Assembly: GCA_009692585.1 (NCBI GenBank)
Contig: SHYX01000085.1
Location: 1 to 10,330 of the forward strand
DNA length: 10,330 nt
Direction of reading: 5' to 3'
Origin: Myxococcales bacterium
GTDB lineage: Bacteria; Myxococcota; UBA796; SXON01
Positions 1 through 6,734 of this stretch are shown here, in pieces. The notes under the pieces were generated by a model. That model did not search any database. It had not been told where the DNA came from and worked only from the letters and a program-made list of their open reading frames with translations. Position 1 is the first letter of the stretch. Each line of letters begins with the position of its first letter. The position numbers and the translations under genes are program-made.

Positions 1-174
1 CTCCTCGGCCCTCCTCGACCGCTTGCACTCCTGCTTCGAGAGCTTGAGCGCCGCTCTCGCGTCCTGCTGCGCCTGGGTGGACGTGGCGACCCTCGGCACT
101 ACCTCGGCGCGCAGCGCCGCATTTCCAGCGAGGACGCCGCTGTAGATCACGAGATTCGCGGCCGATCTCGGCAC
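1..174 (-). CDS. possible partial hypothetical protein running off the left edge
   Basis: On the reverse strand an open frame can start at GTG 174 (or GTG 150) and runs without a stop to the window edge, giving at least 58 codons. The predicted peptide begins MPRSAANLVIYSGVLAG and continues as an Ala/Arg/Gln/Lys/Glu-rich stretch that looks like a charged helix (TQAQQDARAALKLSKQE). About 90% of its codons end in G or C. The forward frame that shares the same wobble positions reads as a Ser/Cys/Leu-rich shadow and ends at a TAG (143-145), so the reverse frame is the better coding candidate of the two. Its 5' end overlaps the Ca-binding repeat coding on the other strand, so the true start is probably GTG 150, or the two genes meet at a rearrangement or assembly junction. 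I do not recognise the family, and the fragment is too short to exclude chance. Confidence 0.3.
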   Translation of the reverse strand, partial: MPRSAANLVIYSGVLAGNAALRAEVVPRVATSTQAQQDARAALKLSKQECKRSRRAEE

Positions 175-307
175 CGACCCCGACCTTGCGGACTCGGACG
201 ACGACGGTTGGGACGACGGTGACGAGGTCGCGCAGCACACCGACCCGCTCTCGACCGAGGACCACCCCTACCAGTCCGGCTGGCCGATCGACGCCTGTCG
301 CGAGGAC
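146..307 (+). other. start-less upstream extension of the redoxin frame with a thrombospondin type 3-like Ca-binding motif
   Basis: The redoxin reading frame stays open upstream of its first usable start (GTG 308) back to an in-frame TAG at 143-145. From about position 158 it encodes LGTDPDLADSDDDGWDDGDE, followed by VAQHTDPLSTEDHPY. Regularly spaced Asp with Gly and a closing Glu is the signature of thrombospondin type 3 or similar Ca-binding loops, which often sit between a lipoprotein signal and an enzyme domain in myxobacterial exported proteins. No ATG, GTG or TTG lies in frame between 146 and 307. So this part is translated only if a start further upstream is joined by a frameshift, or it is a remnant left by a truncation. 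The sequence shows the motif and the missing start; which explanation holds is inference. Confidence 0.6.
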
Positions 308-757
308 GTGGAGGGTACTGGCCACGCGGTTGGCGACGTTGCCGAGGACTTCGCGATGCTCGACCAGTTCGGGGAGACCGTGGACCTGTACGACTTCTGC
401 GATCAGGTGGTGTACATCCAGTTCAACACCATGTGGTGCGGTGCCTGCAGCAGCTCGTCCGGGGGCGCCGAAGCGGAGTATCAGGCCCGGATTCCGCAGG
501 GCGGCATGTACCTGTCAGTCCTCATCGAGAACCTCGACTCTCAGGTGCCCAGCCAGGAGGATCTGACGGCCTGGGCGACCACCTACGGGCTCACGATGCC
601 CGTGCTGTCCGATGCGGAAGAAGTCGTGTACGACTTCGCGTCCGGTTCCATCGGCTTGCCGTACACCGTCCTGTTGGACCGCGGCGAGGTCGTGAGCAAC
701 GTCGGGAGCGCGAGCTTCGCGGACATGGACGAGCTTCTGGCGCAGGATGCGCCCTGA
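308..757 (+). CDS. thioredoxin-fold redoxin (TlpA/AhpC-TSA-like), N-terminus missing
   Basis: From GTG 308 this encodes 149 residues covering a thioredoxin fold. VGDVAEDFAMLDQFGETVDL matches the usual redoxin opening (x-G-x-x-A-P-D-F plus 'D-x-x-G'). The strand VVYIQFNTMWCGAC carries the redox pair Cys44 and Cys47 in a WCxxC arrangement. GLPYTVLLDRGEVV supplies the cis-proline and the loop of TlpA-like proteins. Family members reduce disulfides or act as peroxide-handling thiol proteins, usually in the periplasm or on the cell surface. GTG 308 is only the first start in frame, and no good Shine-Dalgarno precedes it. The frame clearly continues upstream through SGWPIDACREDV into a Ca-binding repeat, so the native protein was longer and probably a secreted lipoprotein. 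The gene ends 6 bp before the convergent dehydrogenase stop. The thiol-redox fold is well supported; the partner protein and localisation are inferred. Confidence 0.8.
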   Translation: MEGTGHAVGDVAEDFAMLDQFGETVDLYDFCDQVVYIQFNTMWCGACSSSSGGAEAEYQARIPQGGMYLSVLIENLDSQVPSQEDLTAWATTYGLTMPVLSDAEEVVYDFASGSIGLPYTVLLDRGEVVSNVGSASFADMDELLAQDAP

Positions 758-763
758 CGGGCC

Positions 764-3313
764 TCACCTCAGGATCCGCTCCCGCTTCGGATCCACCGGC
801 GCTTCCATCAGCACCCGCGCGGGCCAGGCGGTGCCGTCCTGCACGACCGTGTAGCTGCCGCTCGTGAGGTAGGCCTTGTCGACAGGCCCGCCCTCCGGGC
901 GCTTGACAGCGCCCATCGCGAGGGGAGCCTTCAGCGTCGGGGAGAAACACCCGCTGCTCGTGTAGCCGACGAGGACGCCGTCCCGGAAGATCGGCTCATT
1001 CCCCCAGAGCGTGACGGCCGGATCCGTGACGTCGAGCACGAGGGAGACGATGCGTTTCCGCAGGGGCTGGCCCTTCGACGCCGACAAGCGCTCCCGACCG
1101 AGGAAGTCCTTTTCCCAGCTGACGGCGAAGCCAAGGCCGGCCTCGAACGGGGTCTCGTCGACCGAGAGCTCCGTCCCAAAGGCGCGGTACCCCTTCTCAA
1201 TCCGCATCGCGTTGATCGCGTATGTCCCCGCCGGAACCACGCCCTCCGGCGCGCCCGCCGCGAACAGCGCGTCCCAAACAGCAGCCATCCCGGCCGCCGG
1301 GCCGTGCAGCTCCCAACCGAGCTCGCCGACGTACGTGACCCGCAGGGCACGCACGATGTGCCCCGCGATCGGGATCTCGGCGCTGTGCCCGAACGGAAAC
1401 GAGCCGTTCTCGAGATCCGCGGCGGTCACGCGCGAGAGGATCGTCCTCGCCCGCGGCCCCATGATCGAGACCACCGCGATCTCCTCGGTCAAATCCCGCA
1501 GCGTCACGTCGGCGCCGGGCGGGATGTTTCGCAGGATCCAGTCCGCGTCGTGGGCAGCTTGCTGGGTCGAGGTGATCACCCAGAAGCGGTCCGCGGCGAG
1601 CCGCACCACCGTCAGGTCGCTCTCGAACGTGCCCCGCGCGTTGAACATGCCCGTGTAGACAATGCGCCCGACCGGAACGTCCACGTCGTTGCCACACAGC
1701 CACTGCAAGGTCGACAGGGCCTGGCTCCCCGACACCTCGAGCTTGGCAAATGTCGATTGGTCGAAGATCGCCGCTGTCGCGCGGCACGCGTTCACCTCGG
1801 CCGCCACGAAGGGCGCCCAGTTCTGCTTCTTGAAGGAGTAGCCCAGCTCGGGCCGGGTCCCCGCCGGTGCGTAGAACAACGGTCTCTCCCACCCTGCGCT
1901 TTGTCCAAAGCACGCACCGGCCCCCGCCGTGCGCTCGTGCAGCCCGGTGCGACGGGCGTCGCGCGAGGTCTCCATCTCGCGGTTCGGCCACGCCATCTGG
2001 TAGTGCAGGCCGAGCACCTCGGCGGCGCGGGCCATCACGTAGCCGCGCTCGTTCTGGAGCGGCACGAATCGCCGGACGTCCACGCTCCAAAGGTCCATCG
2101 GCATCTCGCCGCCCTGGAGCCAGTCCGCGGTGAACTTCCCGGCGCCGCCGGCGCTCGCGATCCCGACGCTGTTGAACCCAGCGAGCACAAAAAGCCCTTC
2201 GGTCCTGGCAGGGGGGCCCATCAGAAAGTTGTTGTCGGGCGTGAAGCTCTCGGGCCCGTTCACGAACTTCGGGAACTGTGCCGTCCGAAGGGCCGGGATC
2301 CGGTGCTTGCCCGCCGCCCAAGGCTCGGCGAACTTCGCCCAGTCGTCCGGGAGCAGGCCGAATTCGAAGTCGTGCGGCACGGCTTCCGGCACGTCCCAGG
2401 GCTTGGAGCGCCACTGAAACGCGCCGAGCTTGATGGAGCCGTCGTCGAGGGTGCGAAAGTAGATGGCCGCATCCGGGTCACGCGCGCAGGGGAGATCGCG
2501 TACAGCGCCGGGGATCGGCTCGCTGAGCACGTAGTGGTGCTCGACCGGGAACAGCGGGAGGTCCACGCCGATCCCCTGCGCGAGGCCACGCACCCACATG
2601 CCACCCGTGAGGATGACCCAGTCCGCCGTCACCTCCGACGAGACGCCCGCCCGATCGGTGATGTTCACCCCCGTGATCCGGTTGAAGTTGTGAGTCCCGT
2701 GCCCCGACGGCGTGGCCCGCAACGAGGTCACCCGCACTTGATCGAACAGCTGCGCACCGTGCTGAAGCGCGCCCTTTGCGAGCGCGACCGTGCACTCTCC
2801 CGGGATCACCCGACCGTCTCCTGGCAGGTAGACCGCGCCCAAGACATCCTCGATTTGGATGAGCGGCCAAAGGTCCTGAGCCTCGCGTGGCGAGACGAGA
2901 TGCGCTTCCACACCGAACACGTCCGCCATCGCGGCCGTCCGCCGGAGCTGCGTCATCCGCTCCGCGTTGGTGCCCAGCGTGAGCCCGCGGGTACGAACCC
3001 ACCCCACGTCATGGCCTGTCTCCGCCTCGAGCTGCGGGTAGAGCCACGCCGAGTACTTGTTGATCTGGGTCATGCTGTTGCTTGCGCGAAGCTGCCCGAC
3101 CATCCCTGCAGCGTGCCAGGTGGACCCGCTCCCGAGGCGGCCCTGCTCCAGCAGCACCACGTCCTTCCACCCCGCCTTGGCGAGGTGGTATGCCACGGAG
3201 CAGCCCACGATGCCTCCGCCGACGATCACGACGCGTGCGTGCCGGGGCGGCATCCCGGCTGGGAGCTCGAACGTGGACCGGACCGGGGTGTTGGTGACAA
3301 GGGTGCTGGGCAT
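764..3313 (-). CDS. sarcosine/dimethylglycine dehydrogenase-like FAD oxidoreductase with GcvT domain
   Basis: This 849-residue flavoprotein should oxidatively demethylate an N-methyl glycine derivative (sarcosine or dimethylglycine) and pass the one-carbon unit to tetrahydrofolate, giving 5,10-methylene-THF. A DAO-type FAD domain (about 27-396) opens with VVIVGGGIVG (Gly32-Gly37) and Glu56 for the ribose. STWHAAGM places His67 where mammalian enzymes bind FAD covalently. A central FAO_M domain (about 400-455) precedes a GcvT domain (about 455-740) with GTFESDLTV, whose Asp566 aligns with the folate-site Asp, and YVGELGWEL. A GcvT C-terminal barrel (about 753-845) follows. Length matches dimethylglycine and sarcosine dehydrogenases (about 850-920). 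Remembered motifs such as GPESFTPD and AGHIVRALR look closer to sarcosine dehydrogenase. ATG 3313 is the best start; a purine-rich GGTGGGGAG lies about 14 nt upstream, which is rather distant. No glycine cleavage, betaine or electron-transfer flavoprotein genes lie nearby, so the exact substrate is open. It is divergent from the P450. Confidence 0.9.
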   Translation of the reverse strand: MPSTLVTNTPVRSTFELPAGMPPRHARVVIVGGGIVGCSVAYHLAKAGWKDVVLLEQGRLGSGSTWHAAGMVGQLRASNSMTQINKYSAWLYPQLEAETGHDVGWVRTRGLTLGTNAERMTQLRRTAAMADVFGVEAHLVSPREAQDLWPLIQIEDVLGAVYLPGDGRVIPGECTVALAKGALQHGAQLFDQVRVTSLRATPSGHGTHNFNRITGVNITDRAGVSSEVTADWVILTGGMWVRGLAQGIGVDLPLFPVEHHYVLSEPIPGAVRDLPCARDPDAAIYFRTLDDGSIKLGAFQWRSKPWDVPEAVPHDFEFGLLPDDWAKFAEPWAAGKHRIPALRTAQFPKFVNGPESFTPDNNFLMGPPARTEGLFVLAGFNSVGIASAGGAGKFTADWLQGGEMPMDLWSVDVRRFVPLQNERGYVMARAAEVLGLHYQMAWPNREMETSRDARRTGLHERTAGAGACFGQSAGWERPLFYAPAGTRPELGYSFKKQNWAPFVAAEVNACRATAAIFDQSTFAKLEVSGSQALSTLQWLCGNDVDVPVGRIVYTGMFNARGTFESDLTVVRLAADRFWVITSTQQAAHDADWILRNIPPGADVTLRDLTEEIAVVSIMGPRARTILSRVTAADLENGSFPFGHSAEIPIAGHIVRALRVTYVGELGWELHGPAAGMAAVWDALFAAGAPEGVVPAGTYAINAMRIEKGYRAFGTELSVDETPFEAGLGFAVSWEKDFLGRERLSASKGQPLRKRIVSLVLDVTDPAVTLWGNEPIFRDGVLVGYTSSGCFSPTLKAPLAMGAVKRPEGGPVDKAYLTSGSYTVVQDGTAWPARVLMEAPVDPKRERILR

Positions 3314-3392
3314 TCGCCGACTTAGCGCTCCCCACCCCGTCTGGCCTCCTCCCTCGGTCCATAGCGCCTGAAGCGCGGGTTACCCCCTGGGC
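3314..3392. promoter_or_regulatory. divergent intergenic region, dehydrogenase / P450
   Basis: Only 79 bp separate the starts of the leftward dehydrogenase and the rightward P450 gene, so promoters for both must lie here or inside the flanking genes. The reverse strand carries a purine-rich block (GGAGGAGG further out and GGTGGGGAG nearer) ahead of the dehydrogenase start. I see no confident -35/-10 pair on either strand and no strong Shine-Dalgarno for the P450 GTG at 3393. Confidence 0.35.
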
Positions 3393-3995
3393 GTGTCCGG
3401 CCACGCGAATCCTGATTTTCCCGCTCCCCGCGTGGGAGTTGGGCCGACGGTTGGGCTGTGGCGGATGTTCTTCGCACGGGCCCTGCGCCGTCCGCTGCCG
3501 TCCCCGCTCGATCTGGTGGTGGACGCCGCCCGCGCAGGGGACGTCGCGCGTTGGCGTTTGGGCCCGCGACCCGTCTACCAGGTGAATGCCCCACATCTCG
3601 TTCAGGAGGTTTTGGTGGAGCGCGCGGAGGAGTTTCCGCGGACCGCGCATTTGACCCGAGCGTTGTCGCCGCTGTTCGGACGCGGGCTGTTGATCTCGGA
3701 TGGAGAGGTTCACCGCAGCGAACGGCGGCGGCTGGCAGCCGCGTTTGCGCCCGCGGCGATGCCGGTGCACGGCGAAAGCATTGTGGAGCTGACTCGGCGA
3801 TGGATGGACGGCGTGCTCATCGACCGCCCGGTCGACATCGAACTCGAGTTCCGGTCGCTCACGCTGGCCATCGGGGCCAGAGTGATGTTGGGGGAGGGCG
3901 CCGATGCGGAGATGGTCAAGTTTGGAGGCGTAGTTTCCAGACTCTACCCTCACGGTCAGCGCGCAGTCCGCTCCCTTGTGCATCTGCCATCCTGA
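3393..3995 (+). CDS. cytochrome P450, N-terminal fragment
   Basis: These 200 codons from GTG 3393 to TGA 3993 hold the N-terminal third to half of the P450: the first beta-sheet (ARWRLGPRPVYQVNAPHLVQ), the B to C helix region with GRGLLISDGEVHRSERRRL, and the following helices. The phrase 'G-x-G-L-L-x-S-D-G-x-x-H-x-x-x-R-R' is typical of P450 C-helices, where the residues after it contact the heme propionates. There is no heme thiolate, ExxR or I-helix in this piece, so alone it cannot be an active enzyme. If the internal stop is genuine and not read through, this is the only part made from the gene's own start. It is divergent from the dehydrogenase 79 bp away. Confidence 0.7.
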   Translation: MSGHANPDFPAPRVGVGPTVGLWRMFFARALRRPLPSPLDLVVDAARAGDVARWRLGPRPVYQVNAPHLVQEVLVERAEEFPRTAHLTRALSPLFGRGLLISDGEVHRSERRRLAAAFAPAAMPVHGESIVELTRRWMDGVLIDRPVDIELEFRSLTLAIGARVMLGEGADAEMVKFGGVVSRLYPHGQRAVRSLVHLPS

Positions 3996-4748
3996 TTGCC
4001 AACGCGAGCCTTTCGTGAACGCCGAGCGCTCGTCGCTCAGGTGGACGAGACGCTCTACCGCATCGCCCGTGCCCGGCGCACCAGTAGCCCGCCTCTTGCC
4101 CTGGACCTGCTGCTCGACTCACGCAGCGCGGAGGACCCGCTTGTCCGGGATGGGCTGTTCTCGCTGCTGACCGCAGCGCAGGAGGGCACGGCGGCTACGC
4201 TCGCGTTCGTGCTCTACCTGCTCGCCCGGCACCCGCATGCAGCGCGGGCGCTCCAGACCGAGGTCGACGGCGTGCTGGGTGGGCGGACGCCCACCGCCGC
4301 GGACGTCGAGAGCCTGCCGTTCATGGACACGTTGTTCAAAGAGGCCTGGCGGCTGTACCCGCCAAGCTGGATCACGACGCGGGCTCCCCGTGAGTCCACG
4401 ACCATCGGTCCTTACCGGATCGCGGCGGGTGCAATGGTGGCAGTGTCGCCGTACGCACTGCATCGTGACCCACGCTGGTTTCCGGAGCCTGAGGCGTTCC
4501 GCCCGGACCGGTGGACCCCTGAATTCGAGCGCGAGCTCCCCCGGGGCTGTTGGCTGCCCTTTGGTGCGGGACCGCACACCTGTATCGGCCGGAGCTTTGG
4601 CGTCCTCGAATCTCGATTGATCCTCGCGCTGCTCGTTCAACGCGCGCGCGTGGAACCGCTTGAGCACGGCTCGATCGCCCTGTCGGCCGGCATCACCCTT
4701 CGGCCGAGGAAATTGCGGCTGGCGTTTCATGCTCGCGCCGCAGGTTGA
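3996..4748 (+). CDS. cytochrome P450, C-terminal heme-binding fragment
   Basis: This frame continues straight after the TGA, in phase with the N-terminal fragment, and ends at TGA 4746-4748. A nominal TTG (3996) or GTG (4041) could start it, but neither has a convincing Shine-Dalgarno, so independent translation is doubtful. It contains the I-helix (LLTAAQEGTAATLAFVLYLL), the K-helix ExxR pair (KEAWRLYPP), the meander motif (PEAFRPDRW) and the heme loop FGAGPHTCIGR with the cysteine ligand encoded at 4581-4583. All catalytic-core motifs are free of further lesions, which argues that the interruption is recent or artefactual. It ends 15 bp before the convergent desaturase stop. Confidence 0.7.
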   Translation: MPTRAFRERRALVAQVDETLYRIARARRTSSPPLALDLLLDSRSAEDPLVRDGLFSLLTAAQEGTAATLAFVLYLLARHPHAARALQTEVDGVLGGRTPTAADVESLPFMDTLFKEAWRLYPPSWITTRAPRESTTIGPYRIAAGAMVAVSPYALHRDPRWFPEPEAFRPDRWTPEFERELPRGCWLPFGAGPHTCIGRSFGVLESRLILALLVQRARVEPLEHGSIALSAGITLRPRKLRLAFHARAAG

Positions 4749-4763
4749 TGTCGGGCGGCGCCG

Positions 4764-5687
4764 CTACCCAGCCGCGCCCAGATCCCCATACCCCGAGGAC
4801 GGTGTCACCCAGTCCTCGTCCGGCCCCTCCTCGGGCAAAACCAGCGGCGTCCCGTCGTAGTTGAGCCGGACGCCGGGCCAGAAGAACGAGTGCCAGATCC
4901 ATACCAGCATGTTGGGCTGGGCGAGATTGGGGTGCAGGAACGGCGCGATCTCCCGGTCGTGGGCCTCCCGCGCGAGGCTCCAGTGCAGGTTGGGGTGCAA
5001 ATGGTGGATGCCATGCAGCCCGTTGTTGAACGTCAGCCAGTTGACCAGCCGCCCGGTGAAGTTGCGCGAGTGGTTGTACGGGTGCGTCACGTCGCACCCG
5101 TCGTGCTGCGCGAAGTTCATCCCGACGATGCCCCAGGCCGCGTAGTTGTGTGGGAGGAAGATGAACAGCAAGAACCGTTGCCAGTCCAGCCCGAGCATCA
5201 CGGCGTTCATCGCAATGAACACCGCCCACTCGATGCAGAACTGCTGGAACCACCGCGGCCGCTGCTTGTACATGGCGCGGGCGAAGTCCATGTCCGCTTT
5301 GATGATGGCCGGTGCCACCCCCGGCAGGAAGAGCAGCTGATTGAGCAGGTTCCAGCGATAACGAAGCTTGGTCGTCCGCATGACGTCTTTGCGCGTCTGG
5401 ATGTAGCGGTGGTGCGAGAGGTTGTGCCCGGGCACGTAGGCGGAGACGGGGTGCCCGTAGCACAGCGTCAAGACCACCTGAAACACGAGGTTCAACGGCC
5501 GTGAAGTGAACATCGGCACATGGATCGTGTTGTGCGTGATCACCGCACACAGGAACGAGAGCACGCACATCGTCGCGACAAGCGGGACCGTCCACCAGCC
5601 CAAAGGCAGCGTCCAGCACATCGCCAGCAAGCCATACCAACTCGCGACGAACGCGAGGGTACGGACGTCGGCGAGCTGCTTCAACAT
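4764..5687 (-). CDS. membrane fatty acid desaturase family protein (di-iron, histidine box)
   Basis: This 307-residue integral membrane protein belongs to the fatty acid desaturase/hydroxylase superfamily, whose di-iron centre is held by histidine clusters and acts on acyl chains, carotenoids or similar lipids at the membrane. The boxes are HNTIH (52-56, HX3H), HNLSHH (88-93, HX3HH) and HGIHH (225-229, HX2HH), with an additional candidate ligand His195 in NFAQHDG. Hydrophobic segments around 11-50, 64-80 and 151-190 fit the usual four to six membrane spans. The C-terminal 35 residues are acidic and polar. The start ATG 5687 lies 9 bp after the methyltransferase TAG, so the two are co-transcribed and probably translationally coupled; the only purine patch (GGGA) abuts the ATG. 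Family membership is firm. Whether it desaturates, hydroxylates or ketolates, and on what, cannot be told. Confidence 0.88.
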   Translation of the reverse strand: MLKQLADVRTLAFVASWYGLLAMCWTLPLGWWTVPLVATMCVLSFLCAVITHNTIHVPMFTSRPLNLVFQVVLTLCYGHPVSAYVPGHNLSHHRYIQTRKDVMRTTKLRYRWNLLNQLLFLPGVAPAIIKADMDFARAMYKQRPRWFQQFCIEWAVFIAMNAVMLGLDWQRFLLFIFLPHNYAAWGIVGMNFAQHDGCDVTHPYNHSRNFTGRLVNWLTFNNGLHGIHHLHPNLHWSLAREAHDREIAPFLHPNLAQPNMLVWIWHSFFWPGVRLNYDGTPLVLPEEGPDEDWVTPSSGYGDLGAAG

Positions 5688-5696
5688 TCCCAGCAG

Positions 5697-6734
5697 CTAC
5701 GCCGGGCCGACGGGCTTCTGGAACAGGGCTACGCGGTAGGTGTCCGTGCCGTCCACCATGTTGTTGTACAGGCGGGTGCCCGGGTTCCGGTAGAAGTTGA
5801 GCAGGGCCTGACGGGCCTGAGCCTCACGGCGCTTGCCGAGCACGGGGATCTTGAACCCGTGGAACGTCGTCAGACACTGATCGACGTAGGCATCGGCGCG
5901 CGCCTTGTCCAGATCGCGGGCCACGACCGCTTCACGCGTCACATCGTGCTGCTTGACCTGCCTCATCCCGATGGACTCGAGGTGATCGAAGCACGGCTTC
6001 CAGGTCGAGTCCGGAATGGCGTTGCCCCACACGAGGAACCCGCCGGGCTTGAGCGTGCTGAGCACCTTGGCGAAGAACTTCTTGTCCTCCTCGGTCACCC
6101 GCCCCGGCATCTCGGTGATGTGGGTCTCGCAGATCACGACGAAGTCAGCGCTGCTCGGCGCGATGTCGAGCTTCGTGACGTCGCCGTGCGTCGCCACGAG
6201 CCGGCCGTTGAGCTCGGGCACGAACTTGCGATTGCAGGTCGCCACGCCGGCGCTCTGCATGTCGAAGGCCTGGTAGGTGCACTCGGGCCAGACGGTCTTG
6301 CAGATGTGATGCGCGCCAGCACCCGTGCCACAGCCCATCTCCACGAGGTGGATCTTGCCCTTGCGCTCGGCCGCGTAAGCCTTGACCTCGTCGAACTCGA
6401 AGAGACCACGGTAGGCGTTCTTGCCAAACCGCTGCGGATCCTTGCCGTGCGGGGCAGGACCCCAGGTCGCGGGCCAGTCGTACCCCCAGGTGTTGAAGGT
6501 GAACTCGTAGGGCTCGCCGTGCTCGCTCTTGACGGTGCCGACCTCGCGGTAGATCGAGTACAGCAGCGCGTAGATCGACTGCTTGGAGTACTCGCCCTCG
6601 TCGATGTTGCCGTCGTCCAGCGTGACCTTGGCCTGCCGCTCGAACGCCGCGCTGGCGACCCAGGCACCGATCACGAGCTGGAGTTTGTTCTTCGAATACT
6701 GGGTTTCGGGGTTGAGGGCGGTGAGGATGTCCAT
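5697..6734 (-). CDS. class I SAM-dependent methyltransferase
   Basis: This 345-residue Rossmann-type methyltransferase has SAM motif I VEMGCGTGAG (131-140), an acidic ribose-binding Asp158 in YQAFDMQ, GDVTKLD (184-190) and LKPGGFLVWG (228-237). About 125 residues precede the catalytic fold (with FNTWGYDW and FGKNAYRGLFEF), and a C-terminal lid ends in DTYRVALFQKP. This layout, with an aromatic 'x-N-W-G-Y' segment before motif I and a 'Y-R-x-x-x-F' ending, reminds me of mycobacterial phthiotriol-type lipid methyltransferases; that is a resemblance from memory only. The start ATG 6734 is supported by GGAG five bases upstream on the reverse strand. It is the first gene of an operon with the desaturase, which favours a lipid, quinone or terpenoid substrate. 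Methyltransferase activity is well supported; the substrate is inference. Confidence 0.88.
   Translation of the reverse strand: MDILTALNPETQYSKNKLQLVIGAWVASAAFERQAKVTLDDGNIDEGEYSKQSIYALLYSIYREVGTVKSEHGEPYEFTFNTWGYDWPATWGPAPHGKDPQRFGKNAYRGLFEFDEVKAYAAERKGKIHLVEMGCGTGAGAHHICKTVWPECTYQAFDMQSAGVATCNRKFVPELNGRLVATHGDVTKLDIAPSSADFVVICETHITEMPGRVTEEDKKFFAKVLSTLKPGGFLVWGNAIPDSTWKPCFDHLESIGMRQVKQHDVTREAVVARDLDKARADAYVDQCLTTFHGFKIPVLGKRREAQARQALLNFYRNPGTRLYNNMVDGTDTYRVALFQKPVGPA

Larger units (their letters stand above)
3393..4748 (+). pseudogene. cytochrome P450 interrupted by one in-frame TGA (codon 201)
   Basis: Read as one frame, this is a complete 451-codon bacterial cytochrome P450, a heme monooxygenase. 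Codon 201 is TGA (3993-3995), and the same frame continues immediately afterwards. Around it the protein reads VRSLVHLPS-stop-LPTRAFRERR. P450s of this type commonly have a hydrophobic or Trp residue before 'hPTP-x-x-R-R' here, so TGG to TGA is the simplest origin. All hallmarks downstream are intact: I-helix AAQEGT (261-266), KEAWRLYPP with the ExxR pair Glu317/Arg320, FRPDRW, and the heme loop FGAGPHTCIG with the thiolate ligand Cys397. The I-helix is unusual, with Gly265 where AGxET(T) motifs have the first Thr. The start is GTG 3393 with a weak ribosome site. Other genes in the window end with TGA, so TGA is a true stop. It may be a recent pseudogene, a sequencing error, or read through at low level. 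The substrate is unknown; the convergent lipid-type operon hints at lipid or terpenoid oxidation. Confidence 0.85.

Noticed and set aside
772..794. GGATCCG-9 nt-CGGATCC inverted repeat near the redoxin/dehydrogenase junction as a terminator
   Set aside because: A 7-bp stem is possible, but there is no T run on either strand and it lies inside the dehydrogenase coding end. The site is a simple palindrome common in GC-rich DNA.
1304..3325. 673-codon forward open frame opposite the dehydrogenase
   Set aside because: Its Arg/His/Pro-rich composition is typical of the antisense of a GC-rich gene. The reverse frame encodes a full, motif-complete flavoprotein.
3993..3995. TGA in the P450 as selenocysteine or as a reassigned codon
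   Set aside because: No hairpin of bacterial SECIS type is evident just downstream and the family has no Cys or Sec here. Several other genes in the window end with TGA, so it is not reassigned.
4755..4764. GCGGCGCCGC palindrome between the P450 and desaturase stops as a bidirectional terminator
   Set aside because: It is a perfect palindrome with no loop: at most three base pairs around a four-base loop and no T tract.
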